Source of the DNA: Portulaca oleracea
Taxonomy: Eukaryota > Streptophyta > Magnoliopsida > Caryophyllales > Portulacaceae
DNA: 64,000 nt
Assembly (NCBI GenBank): GCA_029582165.1
Contig: CM055877.1
Location: 42,664,749-42,728,748 of the forward strand
Reading direction: 5' to 3'
Below are positions 13,494 to 24,674 of the stretch, one piece after another (the stretch's first letter is position 1; each line of letters opens with the position of its first letter). The translations under genes and the position numbers were made by a program. The notes below the pieces were generated by a model that saw nothing but the letters and a program-made list of their open reading frames with translations, was not told the origin of the DNA and made no database searches.

Positions 13494-13505
13494 TAATAAT
13501 AATAA
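9269..13505 (+). repeat. 16-monomer HOR unit 2 (4,237 bp)
   Basis: Complete unit with order A B C D E F G H B' G H B' G' H' B'' C''. It starts with the diagnostic A monomer (CCCACGAAATAAAGCCACGG, CAATTACCACG) after a (TAA)n tract interrupted by AAATAA. The same interrupted tract precedes the next unit at about 13490, which fixes the period. A cluster of small deletions at about 11690-11790 is noted among the findings. Confidence 0.85.
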
Positions 13506-14252
13506 TCTATATATTATAATAGAAATCATTGTGGGTCCCACGAAATAAAGCCACGGGAGTGATTGTAGATGATTTGGCCAATTACCACGTAGAAAATTAT
13601 ATTTTTTTCCTATTTTTAATTTTTTTATTTTCTATCCAGATTTTATTTTAAAATTAAAAACCAGATAATATTACTAATCCTTGACTACTTTGGACTCTGA
13701 ATTAAATTATTTTGGTACAAATAACAATAATTATTTTGATCTTGCATATAATCTATATATTATAATAGAAATGTTTGTGGATCCCACGAAATAGAGCCAC
13801 GGGAGTGATTGTAGGAGAATTTGCCAATTACAACGTAGAAAATCATATTTTTTTTCCAAATTTTCTCTTTTTTATTTTCAATCCGGACAATATTTTAAAG
13901 TTAAAATCGTAAAATATCACTAATCCTTAACTGCTTTGAAGTCTTAATTAAATTATTTCGGTGCAAATAATAGTAATTATTTTAGTGTTGACTATAATAA
14001 TAATAATAATAATCTATATATTATAATAGAAATCATTGTGAGTCCCACGAAATAGAGCCACGGGAGAGATTATAGAGGAATTGGCTAATCATAACGCAGA
14101 AAAATATATTTTTTTCTATTTTCGATTTTTTTATTTTTCATCCGAATTTTATTTGAAAACATAAAACCAGAAAGTATCACTAATACTTGACTGCTTTGGA
14201 CTCTAAATTAAAGTATTTTGGTGCAAATAACAGTAATTAATTTAGTGTTGAC

Positions 14253-14330
<78 letters not shown>

Positions 14331-15820
14331 CTATATATTATAATAGAAATTATTGTGGGTCCCACGAAATAGAGTCACGGGAGTGATTATATTGAGACTG
14401 GTCAATCACAATGTAGAAAATTATTTTTTTTTCTATTTTTAATTTTTTTATTTTCTATCCGGATTTTATTTTAAAATTAAAAACCAGATAGTATCACTAA
14501 TCTTTGACTGCTTTGGACTCTGAATTAAATTATTTTAATACAAAGAACAATAATTATTTTGGTACAAATAACAATAATTATTTGATATTGCCTATAATCT
14601 ATATATTATAATAGAAATCATTGTGAGTCCCACGAAATAGAGTCACGAGAATGATTGTAGGGGAATTGGTCAATCATAACGTAGAAAATTATTTTTTTTC
14701 TATTTTCTATTTTTTATTTTGAATCGAGATTTTATTTAAAAACTAAAAAAACCAGAAAGTATGACTAATTCTTCACTGCTTTGGAGTCTAAATTAATTTA
14801 TTTTGGTGCAAATAACAGTAATTGTTTAATTGTTGACTATAATAATATTAATAATAATAATAATAATAATAAAAATAATAATCTATATATTATAATAGAA
14901 ATTATTGTGGGTCCCACAAAATAGAGCCACGGGAGTGATTATATGGAAACTGGTCAATTACAACGTAGAAAATTAAAAAACCAGATAGTATCACTAATTC
15001 TTCACTGCTTTAGAATCTAAATTAAATTATTTTGGCAAAAATAACCGTAATTATTTTAGTGTAAACTAATCTAATAATAATAATAATAATAATAATAATC
15101 TATATATTATAATAGAAATCATTGTGGTTCGCAGGAAATAGAGCCATGGAAGTGATTGTAGATGATTGGGCCAATTACAACGTAGAAAATAATATTTTGT
15201 TTCTATTTTTAATTTTCTTATTTTCTATCCGGATTTTATTTTAATATTAAAAACCAGATAGTATTACTAATCCTTGACTACTTTGGACTAAGAATTAAAT
15301 TATTTTGGTCTTGCATATGATCTATATATTATAATAGAAATGTTTGTGGATCCCACGGAATAGAGCCACGGGAGTGATTATAGGAGAATTTGACAATTAC
15401 AACGTAGAAAATTATTTATTTTTCCAAATTTTCTAGTTTTTATTTTCAATCCGGAAAATATTTTAAAATTAAAAACCAGAAAATATCACTAATACTTGAC
15501 TGCTTTGGAGTCTGAATTAAATTATTTTGGTGTAAATAATAGTAATTATTTTAGTGTTGACTATAATAATAATAATAATCTGTATATTATAATAGAAATC
15601 AGTGTGAGTCCCACGAAATAGAGCTATGGGAGAGATTGTAGAAGAATTGGCTAATCATAACGCAGAAAAATATTATTTTTTTCTATTTCTTATTTTTTTA
15701 TTTTTCATCCGAATTTTATTTTAAAACATAAAAACCAAAAAGTGTCACTAATACTTAACTACTTTGGACTCTAAATTAAATTATTTTGGTGCAAATAACA
15801 GTAATTATTTTTGTGTTGAC

Positions 15821-15873
<53 letters not shown>
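13506..15873 (+). repeat. 16-mer HOR unit 3, shortened to 2,368 bp
   Basis: Order A B C D E F/G H B'' C''. Near 14990 an F monomer passes straight into the second half of a G monomer within the shared TCACTAAT, and the internal G-H-B' blocks are missing. The unit contains the longest uninterrupted microsatellite I found, (TAA)25 at 14255-14329. H ends at about 15310 directly in GGTCTTGCATATGATC, without the usual AACAAATAACAATAATTATT, a further small deletion. Confidence 0.8.
14255..14329 (+). repeat. (TAA)25 microsatellite
   Basis: Seventy-five bases of uninterrupted TAA between the end of a C monomer and the start box of a D monomer. TAA tracts recur at this C-to-D position in nearly every HOR unit with very different lengths (about 8 to 25 repeats), consistent with replication slippage on a shared ancestral tract. 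Confidence 0.95.
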
Positions 15874-15874
<1 letters not shown>

Positions 15875-16908
15875 CTATATATTATAATAGAAATCATTGT
15901 GGGTCACACGAAATAAAGCCACGGGAGTGATTGTAGATGATTTGGCCAATTACCACGTAGAAAATTATATTTTTTTCCTATTTTTAATTTTTTTATTTTC
16001 TATCCGGATTTTATTTTAAAATTAAAAACCAGATAATATTACTAATCCTTGACTACTTTGGACTCTGAATTAAATTATTTTAATACAAATAACAATAATT
16101 ATTTTGGTACAAATAACAATAATTATTTGATATTGCCTATAATCTATATATTATAATAGAAATCATTGTAAGTCCCACGAAATAGAGTCACGAGAATGAT
16201 TGTAGGGGAATTGGTCAATCATAACGTAGAAAATTATTTTTTTTCTATTTTCTATTTTTTATTTTGAATCGAGATTTTATTTAAAAACTAAAAAAACCAG
16301 AAAGTATCACTAATTCTTCACTGCTTTGGAGTCTAAATTAATTTATTTTGGTGCAAATAACAGTAATTGTTTTATTGTTGACTATAATAATATTAATAAT
16401 AATAATAATAATAATAAAAATAATAATCTATATATTATAATAGAAATTATTGTGGGTCCCACAAAATAGAGCCACGGGAGTGATTATATGGAAACTGGTC
16501 AATTACAACGTAGAAAATTAAAAAACCAGATAGTATCACTAATCCTTGACTACTTTGAACTCTGAATTAAATTATTTTGGTACAAATATCAATAATTATT
16601 TTTGTACAAATAACAATAATTATTTTGGTACAAATAACAATAATTATTTTGGTATTGCCTATAATCTATATATTATAATAGATATCATTGTGGGTCCCAC
16701 GAAATAGAATCACGGAAGTAATTGTAGGAGAATTGGTCAATCATAACGCAGAAAATTATTTTTTTTTCTATTTTCTATTTTTTATTTTCAATCGAGATTT
16801 TATTTTTTAAAAAAAAACCAGAAAGTGTCACTAATTCTTCACTGCTTTAGAATCTAAATTAAATTATTTTGGCAAAAATAACCGTAATTATTTTAGTGTA
16901 AACTAATC

Positions 16909-16942
<34 letters not shown>

Positions 16943-17699
16943 CTATATATTACAACAGAAATCATTGTGGTTCGCAGGAAATAGAGCCATGGAAGTGATT
17001 GTAGATGATTTGGCCAATTACAACGTAGAAAATAATATTTTGTTTCTATTTTTAATTTTCTTATTTTCTATCCGGATTTTATTTTAAAATTAAAAACCAG
17101 ATAGTATTACTAATCCTTGATTACTTTGGACTAAGAATTAAATTATTTTGGAACAAATAACAATAATTATTTTGGTCTTGCATATGATCTATATATTATA
17201 ATAGAAATGTTTGTGGATCCCACGGAATAGAGCCACGGGAGTGATTAAGGAGAATTTGCCAATTACAACGTAGAAAATTATTTTTTTTCCCAATTTTCTA
17301 GTTTTTATTTTCAATCCGGAAAATATTTTAAAATTAAAAACCAGAAAATATCACTAATACTTGACTGCTTTGGAGTCTGAATTAAATTATTTTGGTACAA
17401 ATAACAATAATTATTTTGGTACAAATAACAATAATTATTTTGGTATTGCCTATAATCTATATATTATAATAGAAATCATTGTGGGTCACACGAAATAGAA
17501 TCACGGAAGTGATAGTAGGAGAATTGGTCAATCATAACGCAGAAAATTATTTTTTTTTCTATTTTCTATTTTTTATTTTCAATCGAGATTTTATTTTAAA
17601 ACAAAAAACCAGAAAGTGTCACTAATTCTTCACTGCTTTAGAATCTAAATTAAATTATTTTGGCAAAAATAACCGTAATTATTTTAGTGTAAACTAATC

Positions 17700-17736
<37 letters not shown>

Positions 17737-18992
17737 CTATATATTATAATAGAAATCATTGTGGTTCGCAGGAAATAGAGCCATGGAAGTGATTGTAGAT
17801 GATTTGGCCAATTACAACGTAGAAAATAATATTTTGTTTCTATTTTTAATTTTCTTATTTTTTATCCGGATTTTATTTTAATATTAAAAACCAGATAGTA
17901 TTACTAATCCTTGACTACTTTGGACTAAGAATTAAATTATTTTGGAACAAATAACAATAATTATTTTGGTCTTGCATATGATCTATATATTATAATAGAA
18001 ATGTTTGTGGATCCCACGGAATAGAGCCACGGGAGTGATTAAGGAGAATTTGCCAATTACAACGTAGAAAATTTTTTTTTTCCAAATTTTCTAGTTTTTA
18101 TTTTCAATCCGGAAAATATTTTAAAATTAAAAACCAGAAAATATCACTAATACTTGACTGCTTTGGAGTCTGAATTAAATTATTTTGGTACAAATAACAA
18201 TAATTATTTTGGTATTGCCTATAATCTATATATTATAATAGAAATCATTGTGGGTCCCACGAAATAGAATCACGGAAGTGATAGTAGGAGAATTGGTCAA
18301 TCATAACGCAGAAAATTATTTTTTTTTCTATTTTCTATTTTTTATTTTCAATCGAGATTTTATTTTAAAACAAAAAACCAGAAAGTGTCACTAATTCTTC
18401 ACTGCTTTAGAATCTAAATTAAATTATTTTGGCAAAAATAACCGTAATTATTTTAGTGTAAACTAATCTAATAATAATAATAATAATAATTATAATAATA
18501 ATAATAATCTATATATTGTAATAGAAATCATTGTGGTTCGCACGAAATAGAGCCATGGAAGTGATTGTAGATGATTTGGCCAATTACAACGTAGAAAATA
18601 ATATTTTGTTTCTATTTTTAATTTTCTTATTTTCTATCCGGATTTTATTTTAAAATTAAAAACAGATAGTATTACTAATCCTTGACTACTTTGGACTAAG
18701 AATTAAATTATTTTGGAACAAATAACAATAATTATTTTTGTCTTGCATATGATCTATATATTATAATAGAAATGTTTGTGGATCTCACGGAATAGAGCAA
18801 CGGGAGTGATTAAGGAGAATTTGCCAATTATAACGTAGAAAATTATTTTTTTTTCCAAATTTTCTAGTTTTTATTTTCAATCCGGAAAATAATTTAAAAT
18901 TAAAAACCAGAAAATATCACTAATACTTGACTGCTTTGGAGTCTGAATTAAATTATTTTGGTACAAATAACAATAATTATTTTAGTGTTGAC

Positions 18993-19043
<51 letters not shown>

Positions 19044-19548
19044 CTATATATTATAATAGAAATTATTGTGGGTCCCATGAAATAGAGTCACGGGAGTGAT
19101 TATAGAGAGACTGGTCAATCACAATGTAGAAAATTATATTTTTTTCTATTTCTTATTTTTTATTTTCTATCCGGATTTTATTTTAAAATTAAAATCCAGA
19201 TAGTATCACTAATGTTTCACTGCTTTGGACTCTGAATTATATTATTTTAATAAAAATAACAATAATTATTTTGGTGCAAATAACAATAATTATTTGATAT
19301 TGCCTATAATCTATATATTATAATAGAAATCATTGTGAGTCCCACGAAATAGAGTCACGAGAGTGATTGTAGGGGAATTGGTTAATCATAACGAGAAAAA
19401 TATTTTTTTTCTATTTTCTATTTTTTATTTTCAATCGAGAATTTATTTTAAAACTAAAAAAATCAGAAAGTATCACTAATTCTTCACTGCTTTGGAGTCT
19501 AAATTAAATTATTTTGGTGCAAATAACAGTAATTGTTTAAGTGTTGAC

Positions 19549-19633
<85 letters not shown>
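15874..19633 (+). repeat. Rearranged HOR unit (3,760 bp, about 14 monomers)
   Basis: Starts with a chimeric monomer that is A at its 5' end (GAAATAAAGCCACGG) and D at its 3' end (TTTTAATACAAATAACAA), joined near 16066-16080. Then follow E, F, G, H, B', G, H, B', G, H, a B'/C chimera ending in TTAGTGTTGAC (about 18975), D (about 19041) and E (about 19312). The last two resemble the left-edge monomers at 4525 and 4793 more than the neighbouring HOR monomers. The block ends in a TAA tract of about 83 bp (19551-19633) with one ATA slip. Confidence 0.75.
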
Positions 19634-19634
<1 letters not shown>

Positions 19635-19847
19635 CTATATATTATAATAGAAATTATTGTGGGTCCCACGAAATAGAGCCACGGGAGAGATTATATGGAA
19701 ACTGGTCAATCACAACGTAGAAAATTATATATATTTTTTTTCTATCCGAATTTTATTTTAAAAGTAAAAACCAGATAGTATTACTAATCCTTGACTACTT
19801 TGGACTATGAATTAAATTACTTTGGTACAAATAACAATAATTATTTT
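19634..19847 (+). repeat. Satellite monomer (A type) interrupted by LTR-2, left part
   Basis: A monomer of the kind seen at 5075 (GAGATTATATGGAAACTGG, CTATCCGAATTTTATTTT, AAAAGTAAAAACC). It is cut after ...AATAATTATTTT and resumes at 23057. The last five bases, ATTTT (19843-19847), are the left copy of the target duplication. Confidence 0.9.
19843..19847. repeat. Target-site duplication of LTR-2, left copy (ATTTT)
   Basis: Identical to 23057-23061. The flanks join into an intact satellite sequence, so the duplication is well supported despite its low complexity. Confidence 0.85.
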
Positions 19848-20123
19848 TGTAACGCCCCGAAAATTCAATTATAGAAAAGTCAAAGTCAAACTAACGTTAA
19901 CAGACAAAACTTAGCGGAAGACTTCAAATTTAGTTTGGGCGTTACTGCCGTATCCTCGAAGGAATACAAGGCGAGAAAGGAAAACACAACTGTCTGCTAA
20001 CGGCAACTACTAACAACTCAACAAACTTTAAGAATTCATAACCAAAACAATATAAAAGGTTCAAGGACTTCTAAACTCGTCGTCCTCACTTCTAATTCCC
20101 GTCCCCAGCATTTAGATCTTCAC

Positions 20124-20833
20124 CTGAAATCAAAACATTTCAGAAAATGAGGGGGAAATCTCAATAATGTCTACCCCTAACGTTTAAAACAGTTTAAGTT
20201 CATTTCAATTCATTTTGGGGAGAGGGATCGAATCAAACGTTTTAGAAATCTTTACTCCCATACTGTTTCCTCAACCCATCCAATCCATATTTTAATTTGC
20301 GGGCGGGATACCAAATCCCTTAAAGTAACATTTGCCCACCAAAGGCATCAAACAATCGCCCACCAAAGGCATTATGACATTCGCCCACCAAAGGCATATC
20401 GAAACATTCGCCCACCAAAGGCATGATAACATTCGCCCACCAAAGGCTTTAAAATTACTATTCTATATCAGGGAAGGAAGCCCCGATCTCCTGGTCCATA
20501 ACCCTGCAGGTTGTTACGCCTGCACAACAGGTTATCCCCCGAAACCCGCTTAATGTTTCCACTTGAATTATTAATTCAGTATTCAAACTCGACTCACAAC
20601 TCTCAAGTCAAACCATCCCAAGTTATCAAAACCATTAACAAAACTTCGAATAAAAGACCATCCAATTTCTCAACTCAAATAAACCAAGATCACAATCGAA
20701 TCAAAGATTATCAAAACAGATGGTCGTATTTCCACAAAAGTCCCCTTTCGGGATGCAATTCTCAAAATAGATTATAAAACATCAAAACACATTTAAAGAG
20801 CATCCCGATGGGGATTAGAGCATAGAAAATTAC
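20124..20833 (-). other. Putative intron inside LTR-2
   Basis: Read on the minus strand, ATCAG|GTAATT (donor at 20833) and GATTTCAG|GTGAAG (acceptor ending at 20124) bound 710 bp. Both match the corresponding positions of LTR-1 (675 and 1506). The segment just inside the donor, including GCATCCCGAAAGGGG, is also conserved between copies. No transcript evidence is available. Confidence 0.4.
20329..20450 (-). repeat. Minisatellite with GCCTTTGGTGGGC core, 5 copies (LTR-2)
   Basis: On the + strand GCCCACCAAAGGC starts at 20334, 20358, 20383, 20410 and 20435, with spacing of 24-27 bp. It lies at the position in the putative intron that corresponds to the GTGGTAGGC array of LTR-1. On the sense strand the core is GCCT-TTGGT-GGGC, a 4-bp stem closed by a T.G pair where LTR-1 has T-A. 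The short open frame at 20332-20553 is a translation of these repeats. Confidence 0.85.
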
Positions 20834-20905
20834 CTGATATACTTCACAGCACAGTAAATAGAAGAGCACACTTGAGCTCACTAACGTCACGCACTAACTC
20901 GGGCC

Positions 20906-22197
20906 TAGAATAAGAATAATTATCTAATCAAAACGCGTTCTAACGAAGTTAGTATTAACTACCAACTATCTAACCCTTCCCCTAGGAACACTTAGGTTCC
21001 TATCATTTATAAAATTACACTTAACACATTCAAGAGAACACATAACAGGATCACACATTAATTTCACTCAACAATTTATTATACATAAAAGCAAACAGAG
21101 GACGGATTATAACGTTCACATAAAACGGGTCAAAACTTGACTTCCCGACATCCTATGGGTCTGGTTCTAGACTTTTCGGAAACCTCGGGATGTCTACTAA
21201 AACTCTTATGTTGACAACTAAACCCATATCAGCCCCGAAGGACTCTAAAAATACCCATCTTCCCAATTGGTCCAGTTCTGACAGGTTCTAGTAAAACGGT
21301 TATAACTCGGGCTATACAATTCAAACGTCCGATCCGTAAAATTCGTATGGTTCCTAACATCTAAGGGAACCTCCAGTTAAAAGGGCTTGGTCAAAAGACA
21401 ACTATACTAATCGTGGCAACCCGATATTTAAACCCTCACAAAACTGTCCCGATCCCGGTCTTTATTTAATTCGTTATTTAGGTTCTAACTTCTACCATTC
21501 GATCCTGGGGTTCTAGTTTGGATTTAAAACAGTGATCAAGGTCCAAGGTCTAAGTCAACTAAGGTCCAACATCATCCTTTAATATTAAACGAATCATAAA
21601 CTTAGTCATAACATTTAATCTTAACAAGAAATTATTTTAATCAAATTCAAGAAAGACTTAGGAAAACATAAAGACAACATAGATGTAACTTCTAATCAAG
21701 AACCCTAGTAACTAATTCTTTTATTAACTAAAACAAGATTCGTGATTTTATTAACAAGAATCGAACTTTCATTAGGTTACCTAATTTATCTAACAAATCT
21801 ATCAAGATTGACCTTTAAAGAAAATAAAGAACATGAAATTATTAAACTAGCTATTCAAGAATTAACCTAGGTAATTTAGTTATCGAATTCGTGCATACAA
21901 TAATAATATTGTGGTCTACATGATTCATAAAGATATAAGAACTATAAAGATAAATTTTTAAACCTAATAACCAACTATTACAACCTAATCTAATTATAAT
22001 TACAAATTACACATAATAATTAACAAGTTACACATAATTACAAACAAGAACAAATAATTACAAACAATTTTCCCTAATTACAAACTAACCAGAAAAATAA
22101 TACAATCAATTTAAAAAAAAAAACAATCAGATTTTTGAAATTAAAAATAAGCAAAGAAAAAGGAAAAAGAAAAGGATAAGAACATATAATAACACAG
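20906..22197 (-). other. LTR-2 segment absent from LTR-1
   Basis: About 1.3 kb of AT-rich, non-coding sequence lies between the CT-rich leader and the conserved block at 20867-20885. In LTR-1 the GC-rich leader runs almost directly into that block (near 605-630), so one copy has gained or lost this segment. I see no open frame, repeat array or terminal signature in it. A CTAG|GCCC acceptor-like site sits at its sense-strand 3' edge (about 20905), but I found no matching donor. Confidence 0.45.
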
Positions 22198-22236
22198 TTA
22201 GGGTTTAGGGTGGTTAGGGTTTATGTAGGGTTAGGG
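22198..22236 (-). promoter_or_regulatory. Telomere-like / telo-box cluster
   Basis: The + strand reads several TTAGGG/TTTAGGG units in 39 bases (TTAGGGTTTAGGG at 22198-22210, TTAGGGTTT at 22214-22222, TAGGGTTAGGG at 22227-22236). On the sense (minus) strand these are AACCCTAA telo-boxes, a motif common near the 5' ends of plant translation-machinery genes. They lie downstream of the leader, so they could be regulatory or a small interstitial telomeric patch. Confidence 0.5.
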
Positions 22237-22645
22237 CTGCTGACTATCTCCGGCGAACAGGGCGGTGACGGCGAGGCGAAGACGGTGTCGGGTGGTCGGA
22301 GGTGGTTCCGGTGGTTGGTGTCGCGGCGGTGATCGGTGTTGTCGAGGAGATGGTGGGGGACGTCTAGGTTCGAGCAGCGATCGTCGAGGGGTGTTTTTCT
22401 TCCGGCTGGTGCGTGCGGTGACGGCGACAAGGTGGCGGTGGGGTGATGGTGGTCGCGGCGGTCGTCTGGAGGTGCAGGCGGCGACAACGGGGTGGTGCAC
22501 AGGGGAGACGCGAGAGTGAGAGGAAAAAGAGAGAAACAGAGAAAGAAGAAGAAAGAAGGAGAAGCGGTGGTTACCGGCGGGAGGCGGTGGTCGTCTGGTG
22601 GCTGGTGGCCGTCAGTCACAGAGAGAGAGGGGAGAGGAGAGGAGT
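22237..22645 (-). other. GC/CT-rich leader-like segment of LTR-2
   Basis: A GC-rich block in an AT-rich window. On the minus strand a frame of 132 codons (22619 down to 22221) gives a Pro/Asp/His/Arg-rich, low-complexity product with a short hydrophobic run near residues 27-40, but no recognised domain. Other frames on both strands are open too, as expected from GC-rich low-complexity sequence. It lies just downstream of TATA and telo-box motifs, and LTR-1 has a leader of similar composition. I favour transcribed non-coding LTR leader. A small protein is not excluded but nothing supports it. Confidence 0.4.
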
Positions 22646-22651
22646 TGTAGG

Positions 22652-22712
22652 TTAGGGTTTGGTATTGAGAGGGATATTAGGGTTTTTGAGAGGAGGGTTT
22701 AAGGGTTTTATA
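22652..22712 (-). promoter_or_regulatory. Putative LTR promoter: TATA box and telo-boxes
   Basis: On the minus strand TATAAAA (22712-22706) is followed 20-50 bases downstream by AACCCTAA at 22684-22677 and again at 22659-22652, then by a CT-rich leader. TATA, telo-box and pyrimidine-rich leader in this order is a familiar layout for strongly expressed plant promoters. If correct, U3 is about 345 bp (22713-23056). Confidence 0.5.
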
Positions 22713-23056
22713 TTAAACACATTTAGGCCCAAATTAACCCAATCTAATCCAAACCCAACCCATTTAAACAATTAAAAACTGATTTTTCTAAAAACCTAAT
22801 AATTCTAATAATAGTAGTAATAATATTAATTTTAATAATCATATAATCACATAACAAATAATATTCACGTAATTATTCACATAATAATATTAACCAGCGG
22901 AAATTACTATTCTACCCTTGTTAGCCCCTCAACGGTCCTACGAGCTCAAGCGTTAGCATAAATAAACACATTACGAACAATAATAAAACACGAAGTCAAC
23001 CAATTGTATTAACAACGTCACGGTCAACATCGTTGGATTTTTTTCGGGGTTTTACA

Positions 23057-23061
23057 ATTTT
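23057..23061. repeat. Target-site duplication of LTR-2, right copy (ATTTT)
   Basis: Directly follows the TTACA end of the element and is followed by GGTCTTGCATATAATC, the normal end of an A monomer. Confidence 0.85.
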
Positions 23062-23580
23062 GGTCTTGCATATAATCTATATATTATAATAGAAATGTTT
23101 GTGGGTCCCACAGAATAGAGCCACGGGAGTGATTGTAGGAGAATTTGCCAATTACAACGTAGAAAATTATATTATTTTCCAAATTTTCTAGTTTTTATTT
23201 TCAACCCGGACAATATTTTATAATTAAAAACCAAAAAATATCACTAATACTTGACTGCTTTGGAGTCTGAATTAAATTATTTTGGTGCAAATAATAGTAA
23301 TTATTTTAGTGTTGACTATAATAATAATAATAATAATCTATATATTATAATAGAAATCATTGTGAGTCCCACGAAATAGAGCCACGGGAGAGATTATAGA
23401 GGAATTGGCTAATCATAACGCAGAAAAATATTATTTTTTTCTATTTCTTATTTTTTTTATTTTTCATCTGAATTTTATTTTAAAACATAAAAAACCAGAA
23501 AGTATGACTAATACTTGACTGCTTTGGACTCTAAATTAAATTATTTTGGTGCAAATAACAGTAATTATTTTAGTGTTGAC

Positions 23581-23634
<54 letters not shown>

Positions 23635-24643
23635 CTATATATTATAATAGAAATTATTGTGGGTCTCACGAAATAGAGTCACGGGAGTGATTATAGTGAG
23701 ACTGGTCAATCACAATGTAGAAAATTATATTTTTTTTCTATTTTTAATTTTTTTATTTTCTATCCGGATTTTATTTTAAAATTAAAAACCAGATAGTATC
23801 ACTAATCTTTGACTGCTTTGGACTCTGAATTAAATTATTTTAATACAAATAACAATAATTATTTTGGTACAAATAACAATAATTATTTGATATTTCCTAT
23901 AATCTATATATTATAATAGAAATCATTGTGAGTCCCACGAAATAGAGTCACGAGAATGATTGTAGGGGAATTGGTCAAACATAACGTAGAAAATTATTTT
24001 TTTTCTATTTTCTATTTTTTATTTTCAATCGAGATTTTATTTAAAAACTAAAAAAACAAGAAAGTATCACTAATTCTTCACTGCTTTGGAGTCTAAATAA
24101 ATTTATTTTGGTGCAAATATTAGTAATTGTTTTAGTGTTGACTATAATAATATTAAAAATAATAATAATAATAATAATAATAATAATCTATATATTATAA
24201 TAGAAATTATTGTGGGTCCCACAAAATAGAGCCACGGAAGTGATTATATGGAAACTGGTCAATTACAACGTAGAAAATTAAAAAACCAGATAGTATCACT
24301 AATCCTTGACTGCTTTGGACTCTGAATTAAATTATTTTGGTACAAATAACAATAATTATTTTGGTACAAATAACAATAATTATTTTGGTATTGCCTATAA
24401 TCTATATATTATAATAGATATCATTGTGGGTCCCACGAAATCGAATCACGGAAGTAATTGTAGGAGAATTGGTCAATCATAACGCAGAAAATTATTTTTG
24501 TTTCTATTTTCTATTTTTTATTTTCAATCGAGATTTTATTTTTAAAAAAAAACCAGAAAGTGTCAATAATTCTTCACTGCTTTAGAATCTAAATTAAATT
24601 ATTTTGGCAAAAATAACCGTAATTATTTTAGTGTAAACTAATC

Positions 24644-24674
<31 letters not shown>

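Larger units (their letters stand above)
19848..23056 (-). mobile_element. Solo-LTR-like element LTR-2 (3,209 bp)
   Basis: On the + strand the element starts TGTAACGCCCCGAAAA and ends TTTTTTCGGGGTTTTACA. It thus has TG...CA termini within a short imperfect terminal inverted repeat. ATTTT flanks it on both sides (19843-19847 and 23057-23061). Removing element plus one ATTTT gives AATTATTTTGGTCTTGCAT, exactly the normal monomer junction. A 5-bp duplication with TG/CA ends is typical of LTR retrotransposons, and the absence of an internal region, primer-binding site or polypurine tract suggests a solo LTR. The minus strand is taken as sense from a TATA box, telo-boxes, the CT-rich leader and splice-like sites. 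Long LTRs starting TGTAAC occur in some plant Ty3/gypsy lineages, but the lineage cannot be assigned here. A non-autonomous TIR element is less likely given the 5-bp duplication. Confidence 0.8.

Noticed and set aside
22198..22236. True interstitial telomere
   Set aside because: Only a few degenerate TTAGGG/TTTAGGG units inside an LTR-like element. Telo-box clusters in a promoter or leader explain them better.
22221..22619. 132-codon minus-strand frame in the GC-rich part of LTR-2, a possible small protein
   Set aside because: Low-complexity Pro/Asp/His/Arg product. Competing open frames exist on both strands and no comparable frame exists in LTR-1. Kept only as leader sequence.
19848..23056. 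DNA transposon with terminal inverted repeats
   Set aside because: The inverted ends are short and imperfect, the duplication is 5 bp, and the ends are TG...CA, all of which fit an LTR better. No transposase remnant is visible.
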